This document shows, in pieces, positions 33,676 through 43,996 of a stretch of 54,162 nucleotides of DNA. Numbering within the stretch: position 1 is the stretch's first letter; every line of letters starts with the position of its first letter. Below the pieces are notes generated by a model. The model worked only from the letters and a program-made list of their open reading frames with translations. It did not search any database and was not told the origin of the DNA. The DNA is from Astrothelium macrocarpum. Taxonomy: Eukaryota > Ascomycota > Dothideomycetes > Trypetheliales > Trypetheliaceae. A program made the position numbers and the translations under genes. The stretch lies in the NCBI GenBank assembly GCA_021030915.1, contig JAGEMR010000175.1, positions 1 to 54,162 of the forward strand, read 5' to 3'.

Positions 33676-34337
33676 AATGCTTCTGACAAGGGCGAGAGTC
33701 CTCACGACAAGCCAAGTTTGTAAAAGCAATAGATGGTCAAAGCAAAATGTATGAATTAAACCAGAGATCACTCAGTGAAGTTGCTCTATGGTGATTGAGT
33801 CTTAGAAAGTCGTGTTGTTTTCGTTTTGCCCAATACAGAATCGTTTCGCCAAGGTATTGACCATTATGGAAAGGCCAATTGGAGAATCTCATTTTGCTTT
33901 TTAGATGCCGATCAAGAATAGCAGACGACTTCGTTTCAACGAATCCAGAGGATAGCACCAACGACATATACAACGCGGTCTCTTCGATGACTGGAACAGT
34001 GGAAAATTCAATATGCTTCCAGCCAGGAGTACGATTTGCTATGAAGCTGACCCCAGCTTCCCATGAATCACCATCTCGTTTCCAACATGCATTTTTTCTA
34101 GGATTCAATGTTAGAGGCTGCCATCCGTATGGTCCCCTTAGTGTATTCGCTTCTGTTTTTACAATACAGTGCAAATGTGCGTGAATTTCTCTTACTAAAC
34201 CTGTATTGAATCTCGGATCCAGATGATGAAATGTGATTTTTTAGTGTCACTTAGCCCCTCTTGAAGTATGTTCTCTTTTCCCGCTTAACACGCTAAAGCC
34301 TAGACTGATGGTTTAAGAAGAGCACGCTGTGTGCGAT
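33676..34337. other. Gap before the HET gene
   Basis: A minus-strand frame (33737-34174, 145 codons) looks protein-like in part (FSNWPFHNGQYLGETILYW) but lacks an early ATG and overlaps a plus-strand frame. It may be a relic exon. No motif is recognised. Confidence 0.35.
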
Positions 34338-37300
34338 ATGGATCACGTACCAAAACTGCCAGGATCGCCATTGGCTCCTATTGAAGTTCCTTTGCTTGCT
34401 AACCTAAAATACGACTTTTGCGGGTTTGATTCGTTTCCATTCCGTCACGGATTTGTCAAAAAGGGCATGTTGGACTATTCTCGTTCTCCATATGACTTGG
34501 CAGCTCTTATGCAATCGTGGCTGTACTTTGGCCTAATATCCGAATTTACTATGCAACCAATCAAAACAGAAAACTTTACATGCCATTCAATATCATCAGG
34601 TCGTACATTAGTATCTTCGAGTTGTCTTTTTGGTCTTCTTAACGAATGGAATTGTCGTCTACGTCAACTTCGCATGATGTCCCAGTCATGGAGAAATACG
34701 GTTACAGCTACAAAGTCACTACTACTTGTCGCTGAACGAGCGAGCTGCATGTTCGATCGTCTACCGCACTTTGAACATCCTGAATATGCAGCGATTTCAC
34801 TATCCGTAAAAGTACTACTTGTCACCCTCTTCTGGACATACAACACATTGATTCCTGAGGTCGTATTGGATGTCGGCAGCTTTCAGCTGAAACCTTGGCA
34901 CAGCTTCCATGATCTTACCATGCCACAATCTGCGCAGTACCTCCACCATATGCTGCAAGCTCGCGGTTGGTGTCCAGCTTTGGCCCGGAGAATTTGCAAG
35001 AGGTGCAATTATTACGTTGCAATTTTCCTTGCACAAATTCCTCGATCCGAGCCTGCAGACATCAATCATGAACGCTGTTCTTCCACTGACTGTGTGGCCT
35101 ATAATGTCTCGGAAAGCTCGTACCAGACTCGTCATGTTGATGACAGTTGCCAATGCCCACTGATGTCGGTCTCAACCGAAAAGGTTGCCGAGGTTATCGA
35201 GGATGGGCAAATACCCCTTGTTGAAGTCTCTGAGGAACCTGATTCGCATCTGCCGGTGATAACGGCAATGGACCGAAATTTTCGACCACGTCCAAAAGAA
35301 CATTACAGTTTCTTGAACCAGTATGGTGCTTTCCGCAAGTATGTAGCTCTATCTCACGTTTGGGCTGATGGATTGGGAAACCCTTCCAGGAATGCCTTAC
35401 CTCGATGTCAGGTGGCTCGTATTGCAAGACTTTTGCTGAGAGAACAACACCCTTTGCAAAGGATGAAGAGTAAGAGTATGCTCATTTGGCTGGACACCTT
35501 TTGCATTCCTGTGGGTTCTAAACATGATGCTACTCGCCTCAAAGCCATCGATCAAATGGCCCTCGTCTACGCCTCTGCCGAAGATGTGCTTGTACTGGAT
35601 AGAAGTTTATCACAATTGCCATGCCCGCAGAATAGGTCAACTGAACAAAGAGATCCTCCTGCATTTGGTCTCGAAATCACTCATCCGCTCTATCTTCAGA
35701 ACCAAGAATTTTATAACGAGTGGACAGAAGTATTTGGCAGGGTTTTATGTTCGCCATGGGCCGGACGTAGTTGGACTCTACAGGAAGCAGTCATTCCTCA
35801 GTACATACAATTTGCGCTCAAGGACGGGACTATGACCTCGGAATGGCTTGACGCGGCCGCCTACCCTGCCATACCGTTGATAGAACCTTCCTTCGACGAG
35901 CGATCTGGCCTCTCAAATTTTCGATCCAACGTAGGCGGCTGTATTACCAGGGCTTTGTCAACTGGTTTTCGGCTCTGCTGTGTCTCCCAAATGTACAGCA
36001 AATGCTGTGGTCAACTGTCTCGCAACTATTCTGCAAATGATATCACATATGGCCATCGTTTTTCCGAGTCTTCGATCGCAGTTGTGCGTTTATTAGTGGC
36101 CGTAGTCGCGGGTCTGGAAATTACCTTACTCCACACAATATTTATCCTGACTGGCTTTGGCTTATGCATCCTTGTACTTCCTCTAGCTCTAATGTTGTGG
36201 GCAGCAGTGCTCCCATTTTTTATTCTGCATTTGGCAATCATGACGAACGCAGATTGCCGCTGGCTACAAGGACGCCTTCAGTCGAATCGACTCGAGGATA
36301 TTCTAGGCCATGAATTATTCACGCAGCTTGCTTCGGGAACAAAGGATATGCTGCATCTCGGTAGCAAGGCTTTAGTTGTGGCGGCACGTGGAAGACGTGA
36401 TATTCTCGATAGGGCTGATGCTTCGCAACTTGCCCAAGTTTGGAATAGCTTGTCCGACCGGTCAACAACAAAGCCGGATGATCTTCATTTCATCTTGAGC
36501 ATCTTAACGAATCGGAATACTCGGTTCTTGAAGAGAATGGCTCCACACGAGCGCCTAGGTAGTATTCTAAAGACTTTCAAGTACATACCAGCCGATTTGC
36601 TTTTCACGTACGATCCACGAACCACAGCTCAACATATCAATAACGATCAGTGGCTTCCTACTACCCTTCGGGGTGGACTGTTGAATGACAGTATTCTGTT
36701 CCGCGTTCTGTCACATGGTTTCGAACTTTACACTGGTGACCAGGACACGGATCCTACCATTTTTGTCAACACGTACAACTTGGCCAATGCCAGAATGGCT
36801 TGTTTATTTGGTCGTGACATCATGAGCAGTTACCAGATAGAGACGTTAAGAATGGCAAGCGATTCTTCAAGCGACCAGCAGGAAATTATAACACACAATA
36901 CCTGTATCATGATATTTGGTGCGCGGGGAAAGCAACGTGATCCTCCAGGCTGCTTTCATGCCGTCCTGTTCGAAATACTGCACCAGGAGCAGCTTTTAGT
37001 CCAGCTACGGTACAAGAGCCTTCTTCGTCTGGAACGGGTCGAGCTGGCTGTAGGCCCCAGACCTGCATTGGCTTCCATTGAGTTGAAAGAAATGCTACCA
37101 TATAATACTCGGTGTGTTATATCTCACTCACCCCTACCTTCGCCAATAACAAATAATTCCCAAATTCATGAGCACGAATCTTTGGAACGTGAGGAATCTT
37201 CGTACCAGCCACCTTTCGGCTTGGCAGGCACGTTAGCTCACTACACACTCTACCGACTTGTTATGGTTAACCTAGGCGCGCTCTTTACACCCATCGTGGT

Positions 37301-37832
37301 CGTTATTGCCTATCGTGGCGTTAATCATGCAAGAATAGTCGGTATTGTGATACTAGGCGTGTTCTGGATAGTGGCAGTCTCTTACTACAGAGATTTTCGA
37401 GCAAAGTGCCTGAGTATAGCTTGGCACTCACACTACGACAGTACTGCAGCTGAACCCACTCTTGGGAGTAATTTGGTGATGAAGTTCAATGCTTTCATTG
37501 AAGCCTGGGACCAGACGATCGCGTTAAACTTTCCGGTCCTGGACATAGAAATCGAGGATTTGAAGAACGGTTACATGATAGATGCAGCTTCCGCTGAGCA
37601 GGTTTTAGCCAAATATGGGAGCCTGAAGCGGTATTTGATGCCACCCAGCGCAGAAGGTGCGTTAGACATAAAGAATAAAACAGGTAACTTGACATTTTCA
37701 GCCAACATTACTGTTTCTCTCTCTCGCCTTTTTTATGTTAAGGGGCTGGCGTCACCGACTCTAAAAGCGAGTCTGGATAGTCGTCTCTTGCGACTACTGG
37801 GTTTCGGCAGAAGAACGTACAAAGCTGGATAA
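34338..37832 (+). CDS. Large HET-domain protein with membrane segments
   Basis: An intron-less frame encodes 1164 residues from the ATG at 34338. A HET domain spans about residues 330-490: YVALSHVWADGLGN near 335, IWLDTFCIPVGS near 390, then WAGRSWTLQEA near 474, the three blocks that define the family. Before it is a 330-residue region with many Cys and His residues of unknown type. After it come two to three adjacent membrane helices (about 580-637, LLVAVVAGLEITLLHTIFIL) and another pair near 967-1018. HET proteins trigger growth arrest or cell death on non-self recognition in heterokaryons. This long membrane-linked version is rarer than the usual 600-800-residue soluble form; its trigger is unknown. 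The frame is intact. Confidence 0.85.
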   Translation: MDHVPKLPGSPLAPIEVPLLANLKYDFCGFDSFPFRHGFVKKGMLDYSRSPYDLAALMQSWLYFGLISEFTMQPIKTENFTCHSISSGRTLVSSSCLFGLLNEWNCRLRQLRMMSQSWRNTVTATKSLLLVAERASCMFDRLPHFEHPEYAAISLSVKVLLVTLFWTYNTLIPEVVLDVGSFQLKPWHSFHDLTMPQSAQYLHHMLQARGWCPALARRICKRCNYYVAIFLAQIPRSEPADINHERCSSTDCVAYNVSESSYQTRHVDDSCQCPLMSVSTEKVAEVIEDGQIPLVEVSEEPDSHLPVITAMDRNFRPRPKEHYSFLNQYGAFRKYVALSHVWADGLGNPSRNALPRCQVARIARLLLREQHPLQRMKSKSMLIWLDTFCIPVGSKHDATRLKAIDQMALVYASAEDVLVLDRSLSQLPCPQNRSTEQRDPPAFGLEITHPLYLQNQEFYNEWTEVFGRVLCSPWAGRSWTLQEAVIPQYIQFALKDGTMTSEWLDAAAYPAIPLIEPSFDERSGLSNFRSNVGGCITRALSTGFRLCCVSQMYSKCCGQLSRNYSANDITYGHRFSESSIAVVRLLVAVVAGLEITLLHTIFILTGFGLCILVLPLALMLWAAVLPFFILHLAIMTNADCRWLQGRLQSNRLEDILGHELFTQLASGTKDMLHLGSKALVVAARGRRDILDRADASQLAQVWNSLSDRSTTKPDDLHFILSILTNRNTRFLKRMAPHERLGSILKTFKYIPADLLFTYDPRTTAQHINNDQWLPTTLRGGLLNDSILFRVLSHGFELYTGDQDTDPTIFVNTYNLANARMACLFGRDIMSSYQIETLRMASDSSSDQQEIITHNTCIMIFGARGKQRDPPGCFHAVLFEILHQEQLLVQLRYKSLLRLERVELAVGPRPALASIELKEMLPYNTRCVISHSPLPSPITNNSQIHEHESLEREESSYQPPFGLAGTLAHYTLYRLVMVNLGALFTPIVVVIAYRGVNHARIVGIVILGVFWIVAVSYYRDFRAKCLSIAWHSHYDSTAAEPTLGSNLVMKFNAFIEAWDQTIALNFPVLDIEIEDLKNGYMIDAASAEQVLAKYGSLKRYLMPPSAEGALDIKNKTGNLTFSANITVSLSRLFYVKGLASPTLKASLDSRLLRLLGFGRRTYKAG

Positions 37833-38410
37833 GTATTGAGGTCAATGGGAAAGTTTGCGCTTAAACAGATTTAGTAAATGAAAACATTACAACTTACGCA
37901 CAAGGCCATGTGATTGACCGGTAAACCAGAATTGAAGATATCCTACATTCCATCATATCCGGCGCCTGACGGAAAAACATGTCAGGACTCGTCGGTTTAC
38001 ATTGTCGCAATCGTTGAGAATAGATTGACTACGACTAGCACAGCTAAGATCTGCAGGCGATTAAGTTGCGGTCAATATGTGGAGTATATTACTGGTCAAG
38101 AAGGCACCATCTTCTGTTGGCTTCCGATGAATGAATCATTCACATTATATATTGTATCTGGTCTTCGAGACACGCAAGATTCTGTGGACAAGCTCAAGGA
38201 CCAAGTACCTCCCGAGCATGTTCGCTAGAAACTGCCCGAAACTTTGCTCTAAATCACTCTATTCTCTATGTCTAAATAGCGGCATTTCAGCTTCTCGTAG
38301 CACACCTACATGTCTCCCACTGGTTCTTATATTACGAGGCAAATTTGTATCACTCAGCTCCTGCAAATGTTGTCCTGTCATGAGACCATACGCTCCCAAT
38401 ATACCGGACT
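37833..38410. other. No gene seen
   Basis: This separates the convergent HET and monooxygenase genes. Short plus-strand frames (37914-38228) lack motifs. Confidence 0.5.
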
Positions 38411-40070
38411 CTACGTCTGCAATGAGAACTCAAACGCCACAGTCTCCTCTGAGTTCTCCGCCCTAAAAGCTTCAAAGTCGAATCCAACTTCCTCCACAGA
38501 CTTGATTTGGCTTCTATCCTCGCCAACAGCCCGGAATGCCTTCTTAATGGCGGGAAATCTTTCCCTCAGCCAGCAATATCTCTGATCCCAGCGAGGGCCT
38601 TCTTTTCCTCGGCCTTCCCGCTCCAACTCTTCTCTGGGAGACGCTCTCTCCGCCCAATCATGTAGCATGTTCATGTATCTCGCGTCGTCCGGGTATTGCA
38701 GCACGTGGAATCGTTTTCCTGGGCCTCGCTCTTTTATAACTGCCGTCTCCCAATCCTTCATATCCTGCTCCGAGGGTAGACTTAGTCGACCAGACCAGAC
38801 ACGCGAGATAACGGCGGCTTGGGCTTCGGCAATGGCAAATGGCGTGACCTTCTGGTTAAGCGCCAAAAAGGCTAGGGTCGGATCTGGCCGCCAGAACATA
38901 TGCTCATATAGGTTCTGGACTCTCGAGCCGTCGCCAGCCACCGGAGGTTGCAAAGAGGACAGGAAAGGGTAGCTGTAGAAATAGCCCGTGCAGAAAAGTA
39001 CGGCGTCAATGCCGTGTTCTGTGTGGCCGTTCAAGAACGTAACACTATCACTAGAGGCATCGAACTGAGCTATCTCTGGTAGCTCAATTTTCTCTGGTGT
39101 CGGCCCTGGTGATAGATATGATTCGGAGCGTTGAGAAACGATAAGTGGTTGTTTGCAGACGGTTGCGATTTGGCTTCCGATATCAAGACCAGAAGCACTG
39201 TTACCAACGACGATGACTTTCTGGAAAATAGTCAGTCTCCGTGACGTAACAGCACTTTGAAGTGAATGAAGTGCTGGTAGTGATCTAATCTACCTTATCC
39301 CGATAGTGGTCTGGGCTCCGGTAAAACTTGGAATGACTGAATATCTCCGGACTTTCTTCTCTCCATTCCTTTAAGCCTTCTATCGCCGGAACATGTGGCA
39401 CATCATAATGTCCGCTTGCGATGAGGACAGCATCGTATGGTTCCTTTGCCTCCTCACCATTTTCTAAGTTCCGGAAGCTCACCATCCAAGAGCTTTGGAC
39501 CGGCTTTTCGATATCATACACCTGCGTCTGGAATCGGACGAGAGGTCGAATATCCCGTGCATAATCTTCTAAATACTGCAACACTTCTTGTCGACCGGGA
39601 AATAGTTGTAAATCTTTGCCAAAGGGGTAATCTGGATATTCCATCAATTCCTTGGGGATGTTACTCTCTAGATCGTTGTACAGGGCGGAGACAAAAGTTG
39701 CATGTTTTTCCAATCCGTGTTCTGGCGAAGCTAGCGGCATTTTCGAGCGCCATATTGGCTTTTCTAATCCCACGACTGGACTCGTTTGCGGGATAACTTG
39801 GCTACCCGTCTCTGCTTTGGCCAAATCGTCATCTGGAGTGTAGTTCCATAATCCGCCCACGTTATTTCTCTGCTCAAAGATGACGATTTGGCTGAAATGC
39901 TTTTCCGCAAGTAAATACCTATGCAGACCATATGAACAGAGTTGGATTTCGTCACTTTTGTTAAGTGCAGCAGACGACAAGCACACCTACTTCGCTGCTG
40001 CAACACCAGAAGGTCCAGCGCCAACAATGGCGACAGACTTACTGTCTGAGATAGTTTTGACCACATTCAT
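38411..40070 (-). CDS. Flavin-dependent monooxygenase (FMO type)
   Basis: Exons 40070-39991, 39918-39294 and 39220-38411 give 504 residues. The first splice completes the FAD-binding Rossmann start SVAIVGAGPSGVAAAKYLLA. EQRNNVGGLWNY follows, the FMO segment after the second strand. The second splice leads into the NADPH site VIVVGNSASGLDIG near residue 240. HSKFYRSPDHYRDK lies where FMO and Baeyer-Villiger enzymes have their family signature, in a degenerate form, and ATFVSALYNDLESNIPKELM is typical of fungal FMO-like proteins. It probably oxidises N or S atoms of small substrates; the substrate is unknown. No signal peptide is seen. It lies between the HET gene and the NLR gene. Confidence 0.87.
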
Positions 40071-40642
40071 TGCAGACAGATTCGCAGGAATATAGGCTGG
40101 CTCGAAAATTGATTATGATCTCATGACTGTCTGTTCTGTTGATGTCCGCGCTGTCTGGGGTCACGTCTATATACTTTTTCGGACACATCCTTCTTGATGT
40201 AGCTTAGGTAGGTAGGCCTAGATGAGGCGACCGAGCCTGGCTGAACACGCGTTGAGACAGTGAAATTACGCCTCACCACCACAACCGATAACTTTTGAGC
40301 GGCACCTCTGTACCACATGTGCATACGGATTAGCTTAATCCCTTCTTCAATTTCCTTTCGGAATATAAATACTCTAAGGGAATTTGTCCCTGTTCAACAA
40401 TATCTTTTCATTGCTATATCAACCGCTTACAATTTTAGACAGTCGGAAAGATGTATGGAAGTACAATGACCACAGTGGCTGGCGAGGCTGCAGCGTTGAG
40501 CAAGGCACAGCGCGCTTTTTGTTACAGCTTTGCAATTCCCCTGCCTTAACTATATATACTATGCGCGGATGAAGCCATGGTTAATCAACCCTTGCATCAA
40601 CTTCACTGAGCTCCGACTGTCTTGAATCCATTCGCCTGCGGG
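40071..40642. other. Divergent promoter, monooxygenase / NLR
   Basis: These 572 bases separate two opposed starts. A TATA-like TATATATAC (about 40,551-40,559) lies about 85 bp before the NLR start. Confidence 0.45.
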
Positions 40643-43600
40643 ATGGATGGGCTCAGTGCCGCTGCAAGCATCGTTGCTGTCCTGCAGCTCTCGAATGAAG
40701 TCATCAAATACCTCAAGGACGTGAAAAATTACTCAGAAGATTGCCAGCAGTGTGCGTCCGAAGCCTCAAATCTGAACAGCCTCCTGACAAACCTTTCGAA
40801 TCACCTCAATCAAAAGAAAGCCGACGATACTTGGTGCACAACAGCTCAAGCCCTGATCATTGGAAGTGGAGCTCTCGACCAATACAAGCAATCCCTCCTA
40901 TTGCTGCAATCAAAAGTGGAGAATGAAGACGGTCTGCATAAACTTAAGAGACGGCTTCTCTGGAAGTTCAGTAAAGAAGAAATCACAAGCATTCTGACAA
41001 TAACGGAGCGGCTAAAGACTCTTGTGGTTATTGCGCTGGAGATGGATCACATGCAAGTTTTTGCAAAATTTGAGCAAGGAACAACGATATTTGCTGACTT
41101 CTACAGGAAGTTATCCCGCGCGATCAAAGACGATACGAGTTCCATTCAAGCAAGCGCTACCGCCACGGAAGCAGGCATTAAAATGCTTCGTTCTGAGACT
41201 TGTGGAGTCAAGGATGACACTAGCTCTATTCGAGACGCCCTCCCACTTCTACAAGCAAGCACTACTGCCGTTAGAGATGCACAAAGCCAACAACATCATC
41301 GATCGGTCATGGAATGGCTGTCGCCAACCAACTTCCCCGCTCAGCAGCATGATATTATCTCTCGCAAAGCAAAAGGCACTGGACAATGGTTTCTGGACTC
41401 TTTGGAGTTCCAAAAATGGTTGCAAGGGCCTGACAAAACACTGTTTTGTCCTGGTATACCAGGAGCGGGCAAGACGATGATGGCTGCAGGCGCTATAGAG
41501 CATTTGTGGCGAACGTCTCATAGCGATGATACTGGAATCACTTTTCTATTCTGCAATTACAAGAGAAAATCCGATCAGACCATTCCAAATTTGTTCGCTG
41601 CTGTATTGAAGCAACTGATACAGGGTCGGCCGAACGTTGCGGCTCCGGTAATGCGTATGTACGACGACCATTCAAAGCGAGGAAGCAAGCCATCTCTTGA
41701 GGAGGTTCTCCAAGCTCTGTCGTCTATCATTTCGATCTTTTCTACCATCTATATTGTGATAGACGCATTAGACGAATGTTCGAGCTCAAATGATGTACGA
41801 CGCCAACTTGTCCACAATATGCGTGGCCTACAGGCCAATAATAACGTGCGACTGCTGTTCACCTCACGTGTCATTCCCGATATAGCACAAGACTTTCAAT
41901 CATGTCTTCAGCTTGAGGTACGGGCAAGCGAGGGGGATATCAAGCATTTTGTTGCAGCTCACTTATCGCGTCTACCAGCTTTTATTCAACGCGACGACGA
42001 GCTTCAAAATGCTGTGCAGATCAAGATTGTCGAAGCTGTCGATGGCATGTAAGTGCTCAGTACTTCTCATTTTATAGGGGCTGAAAATTCTGATAAAAGT
42101 TTGAGGTTTCTTCTTGCCCGTCTCCATGTTGACTCTCTACTTGACAAGCGGACCAAATATAAGGTGCTATCCACATTAAATAATTTGTCAAAAGGCTCAG
42201 CAGCATTGGACGACGCATACCGCGAGGCAATTGCACGAATCGATGGACAGTTGGACGAAGATAGATCTCTTGCCAAGCGCACTATTTGTTGGATAAGTTA
42301 CGCGCAGAGACTGCTTACGACAAAAGAGTTGTGTTGTGCGTTGGCTGTTGAATCTGGTGACAAGATTTTGAACTATGATAATATTGTTGATGTGAAAGAA
42401 ATTGTCTCTCTTTGTGCCGGGCTTGTGACTGTGGACGAGAAAAGTGATGTTGTCCGTCTTACGCACTACACAACACAAGAGTACTTTGAACGAGTGCGGC
42501 TAGAGTGGAATCCTAACGCTCAAGAAGAAATGGCAGCAACCTGTCTAACATATCTATCGTTTAATACCTTCCAGAGTGGTGGTTGTCATGACCATAGGAC
42601 CTTCAATCAAAGGCTCTCCGCAAATCCGTTCTTCGACTATTCAGCGCGTTACTGGAGCGAGCATACACGACCAGTGCAACACTCCAATCTCGCTTCTGAA
42701 TCGGCGCTCGCCTTCCTCCGCAATAAAGCATTGGCTGACTCTGCTTTCCAAGTGGCGTCGAATCCTTACGAATACTACAAGGTTTCGTTCCAGATAAACG
42801 GGCTGCATCTCACAGCATTTTACGGGTTGTTTCACTTGACCGAGAGGCTCCTAAAAGAGAGGTACGGGGATAGCATCATCGACGTCGATGCAAAGGACAG
42901 ATACGGCTGGACCCCACTCTCGTGGGCCGCATGCTATGGGCACGAAACGGTAGCGAAACTACTGCTCGAGACAGAAGATGTGGATATCGGATCGAAAAAT
43001 AACGACGGTCAGATGCCATTGTGGACGGCAGCGAGTAATGGGCGCGAGAAGGTAGTCAAGGTGCTACTCGAGACAAATAATGCGAATATTGAACAGAAAA
43101 ATAACGACGGTGAGACGCCACTGTGGGCAGCTGCGAGTGAAGGGCATGAAAAGGTAGTCAAGTTGCTGCTCGAGACAAATAATGTGAATATTGAATCGAA
43201 AAATTACGCCGGTGAGACGCCACTGTGGGCAGCTGCGAGTGAAGGGCACGAAAAGGTAGTCAAGTTGTTGCTCGAGACAAACAATGTGAATATTGAATCA
43301 AAAAATAACGCCGGTGAGACGCCACTGTGGGCAGCCGTGAGTAATGGGCATGAGACAGTGGTTAAGTTGCTGCTTGAGACTGAAGAGGTGGATATTGAAT
43401 CGAAAAACAACGCCGGTGAGACGCCACTATGGGCAGCCGTGAGTAACGGGCATGAGACAGTGGTTAGGTTGCTGCTTGAGACTGAAGAGGTGGATATTGA
43501 ATCGAAGGATACAAGAGGCCAAACACCACTGTGGGTGGCTGTGGAGAGTGAGTATGAGAGAGTATTTCAGCTGCTGGTGGAGAGAGGTGCGGATGTTAAT

Positions 43601-43996
43601 TTGAAGGATGTAAACGGTTGGACGCCGTTGTTCGTAGCTGCGGATCTTGAGTCCGTAGAGATGGTTCAGCTGCTGCTAGAGGGAGGTGCGGATATTAATT
43701 CCAAGGACGCATACGGTCAGACGCCATTGTCCATAGTTGCAGAAAGGGGTATCGAGGAGTTAGTTCAACTGCTGCTAGAGAGTGGTGCGGATGTTGACCA
43801 GAAGAACGTACATGGTTGTACGCCGTTGTCGTATGCCGCGGACGAAGGATACGAGGAGGTGGTCAAGCTACTATTAGAGACAGGCAAGGTCAACGTTAAA
43901 TCAGAAGACATGGACAGTTCGACACCGTTCTCGAAGGCTTGGAGGAATGGGCACAAGAGGGTGGTGAAGCTCCTGCAAGATTACTCGGCTATGTAA
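40643..43996 (+). CDS. NLR-type NACHT-ankyrin protein
   Basis: Exons 40643-42048 and 42106-43996 give 1098 residues. The 57-bp intron (GTAAGT donor, CTGAT branch site, TTGAG acceptor) contains a stop and restores VEAVDGMFLLARLHVDSLLD, a conserved segment of the family. The order is: a fungal STAND N-terminal Helo-like domain starting MDGLSAAASIVAVLQLSNEV; a NACHT domain with P-loop GIPGAGKT near 272 and Walker B YIVIDALDECSS near 370; a winged-helix-like linker; and eleven ankyrin repeats. Such STAND receptors sense non-self or pathogen signals through their repeats, oligomerise and trigger cell death through the N-terminal domain. All nucleotide-binding residues are intact. Repeats 3-6 are nearly identical at DNA level. 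An ATG at 40643 is preferred to the TTG at 40622. Confidence 0.92.
43100..43507 (+). repeat. Four nearly identical 102-bp ankyrin units
   Basis: Units 43100-43201, 43202-43303, 43304-43405 and 43406-43507 each encode one 34-residue ankyrin repeat with the core AGETPLWAA. By eye, units 1 and 2 differ at about 6 of 102 bases and units 3 and 4 at about 5 of 102. The flanking repeats are much more diverged, so these four have recently been duplicated or homogenised. Confidence 0.9.

Noticed and set aside
38411..40070. Frame breaks in the monooxygenase read as frameshifts
   Set aside because: Both breaks coincide with GT-AG introns of 72-73 bp whose removal restores both Rossmann motifs.
42050..42052. 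Stop codon splitting the NACHT-ankyrin gene, as a sign of a pseudogene
   Set aside because: A well-formed 57-bp intron spans it and restores a conserved family segment.
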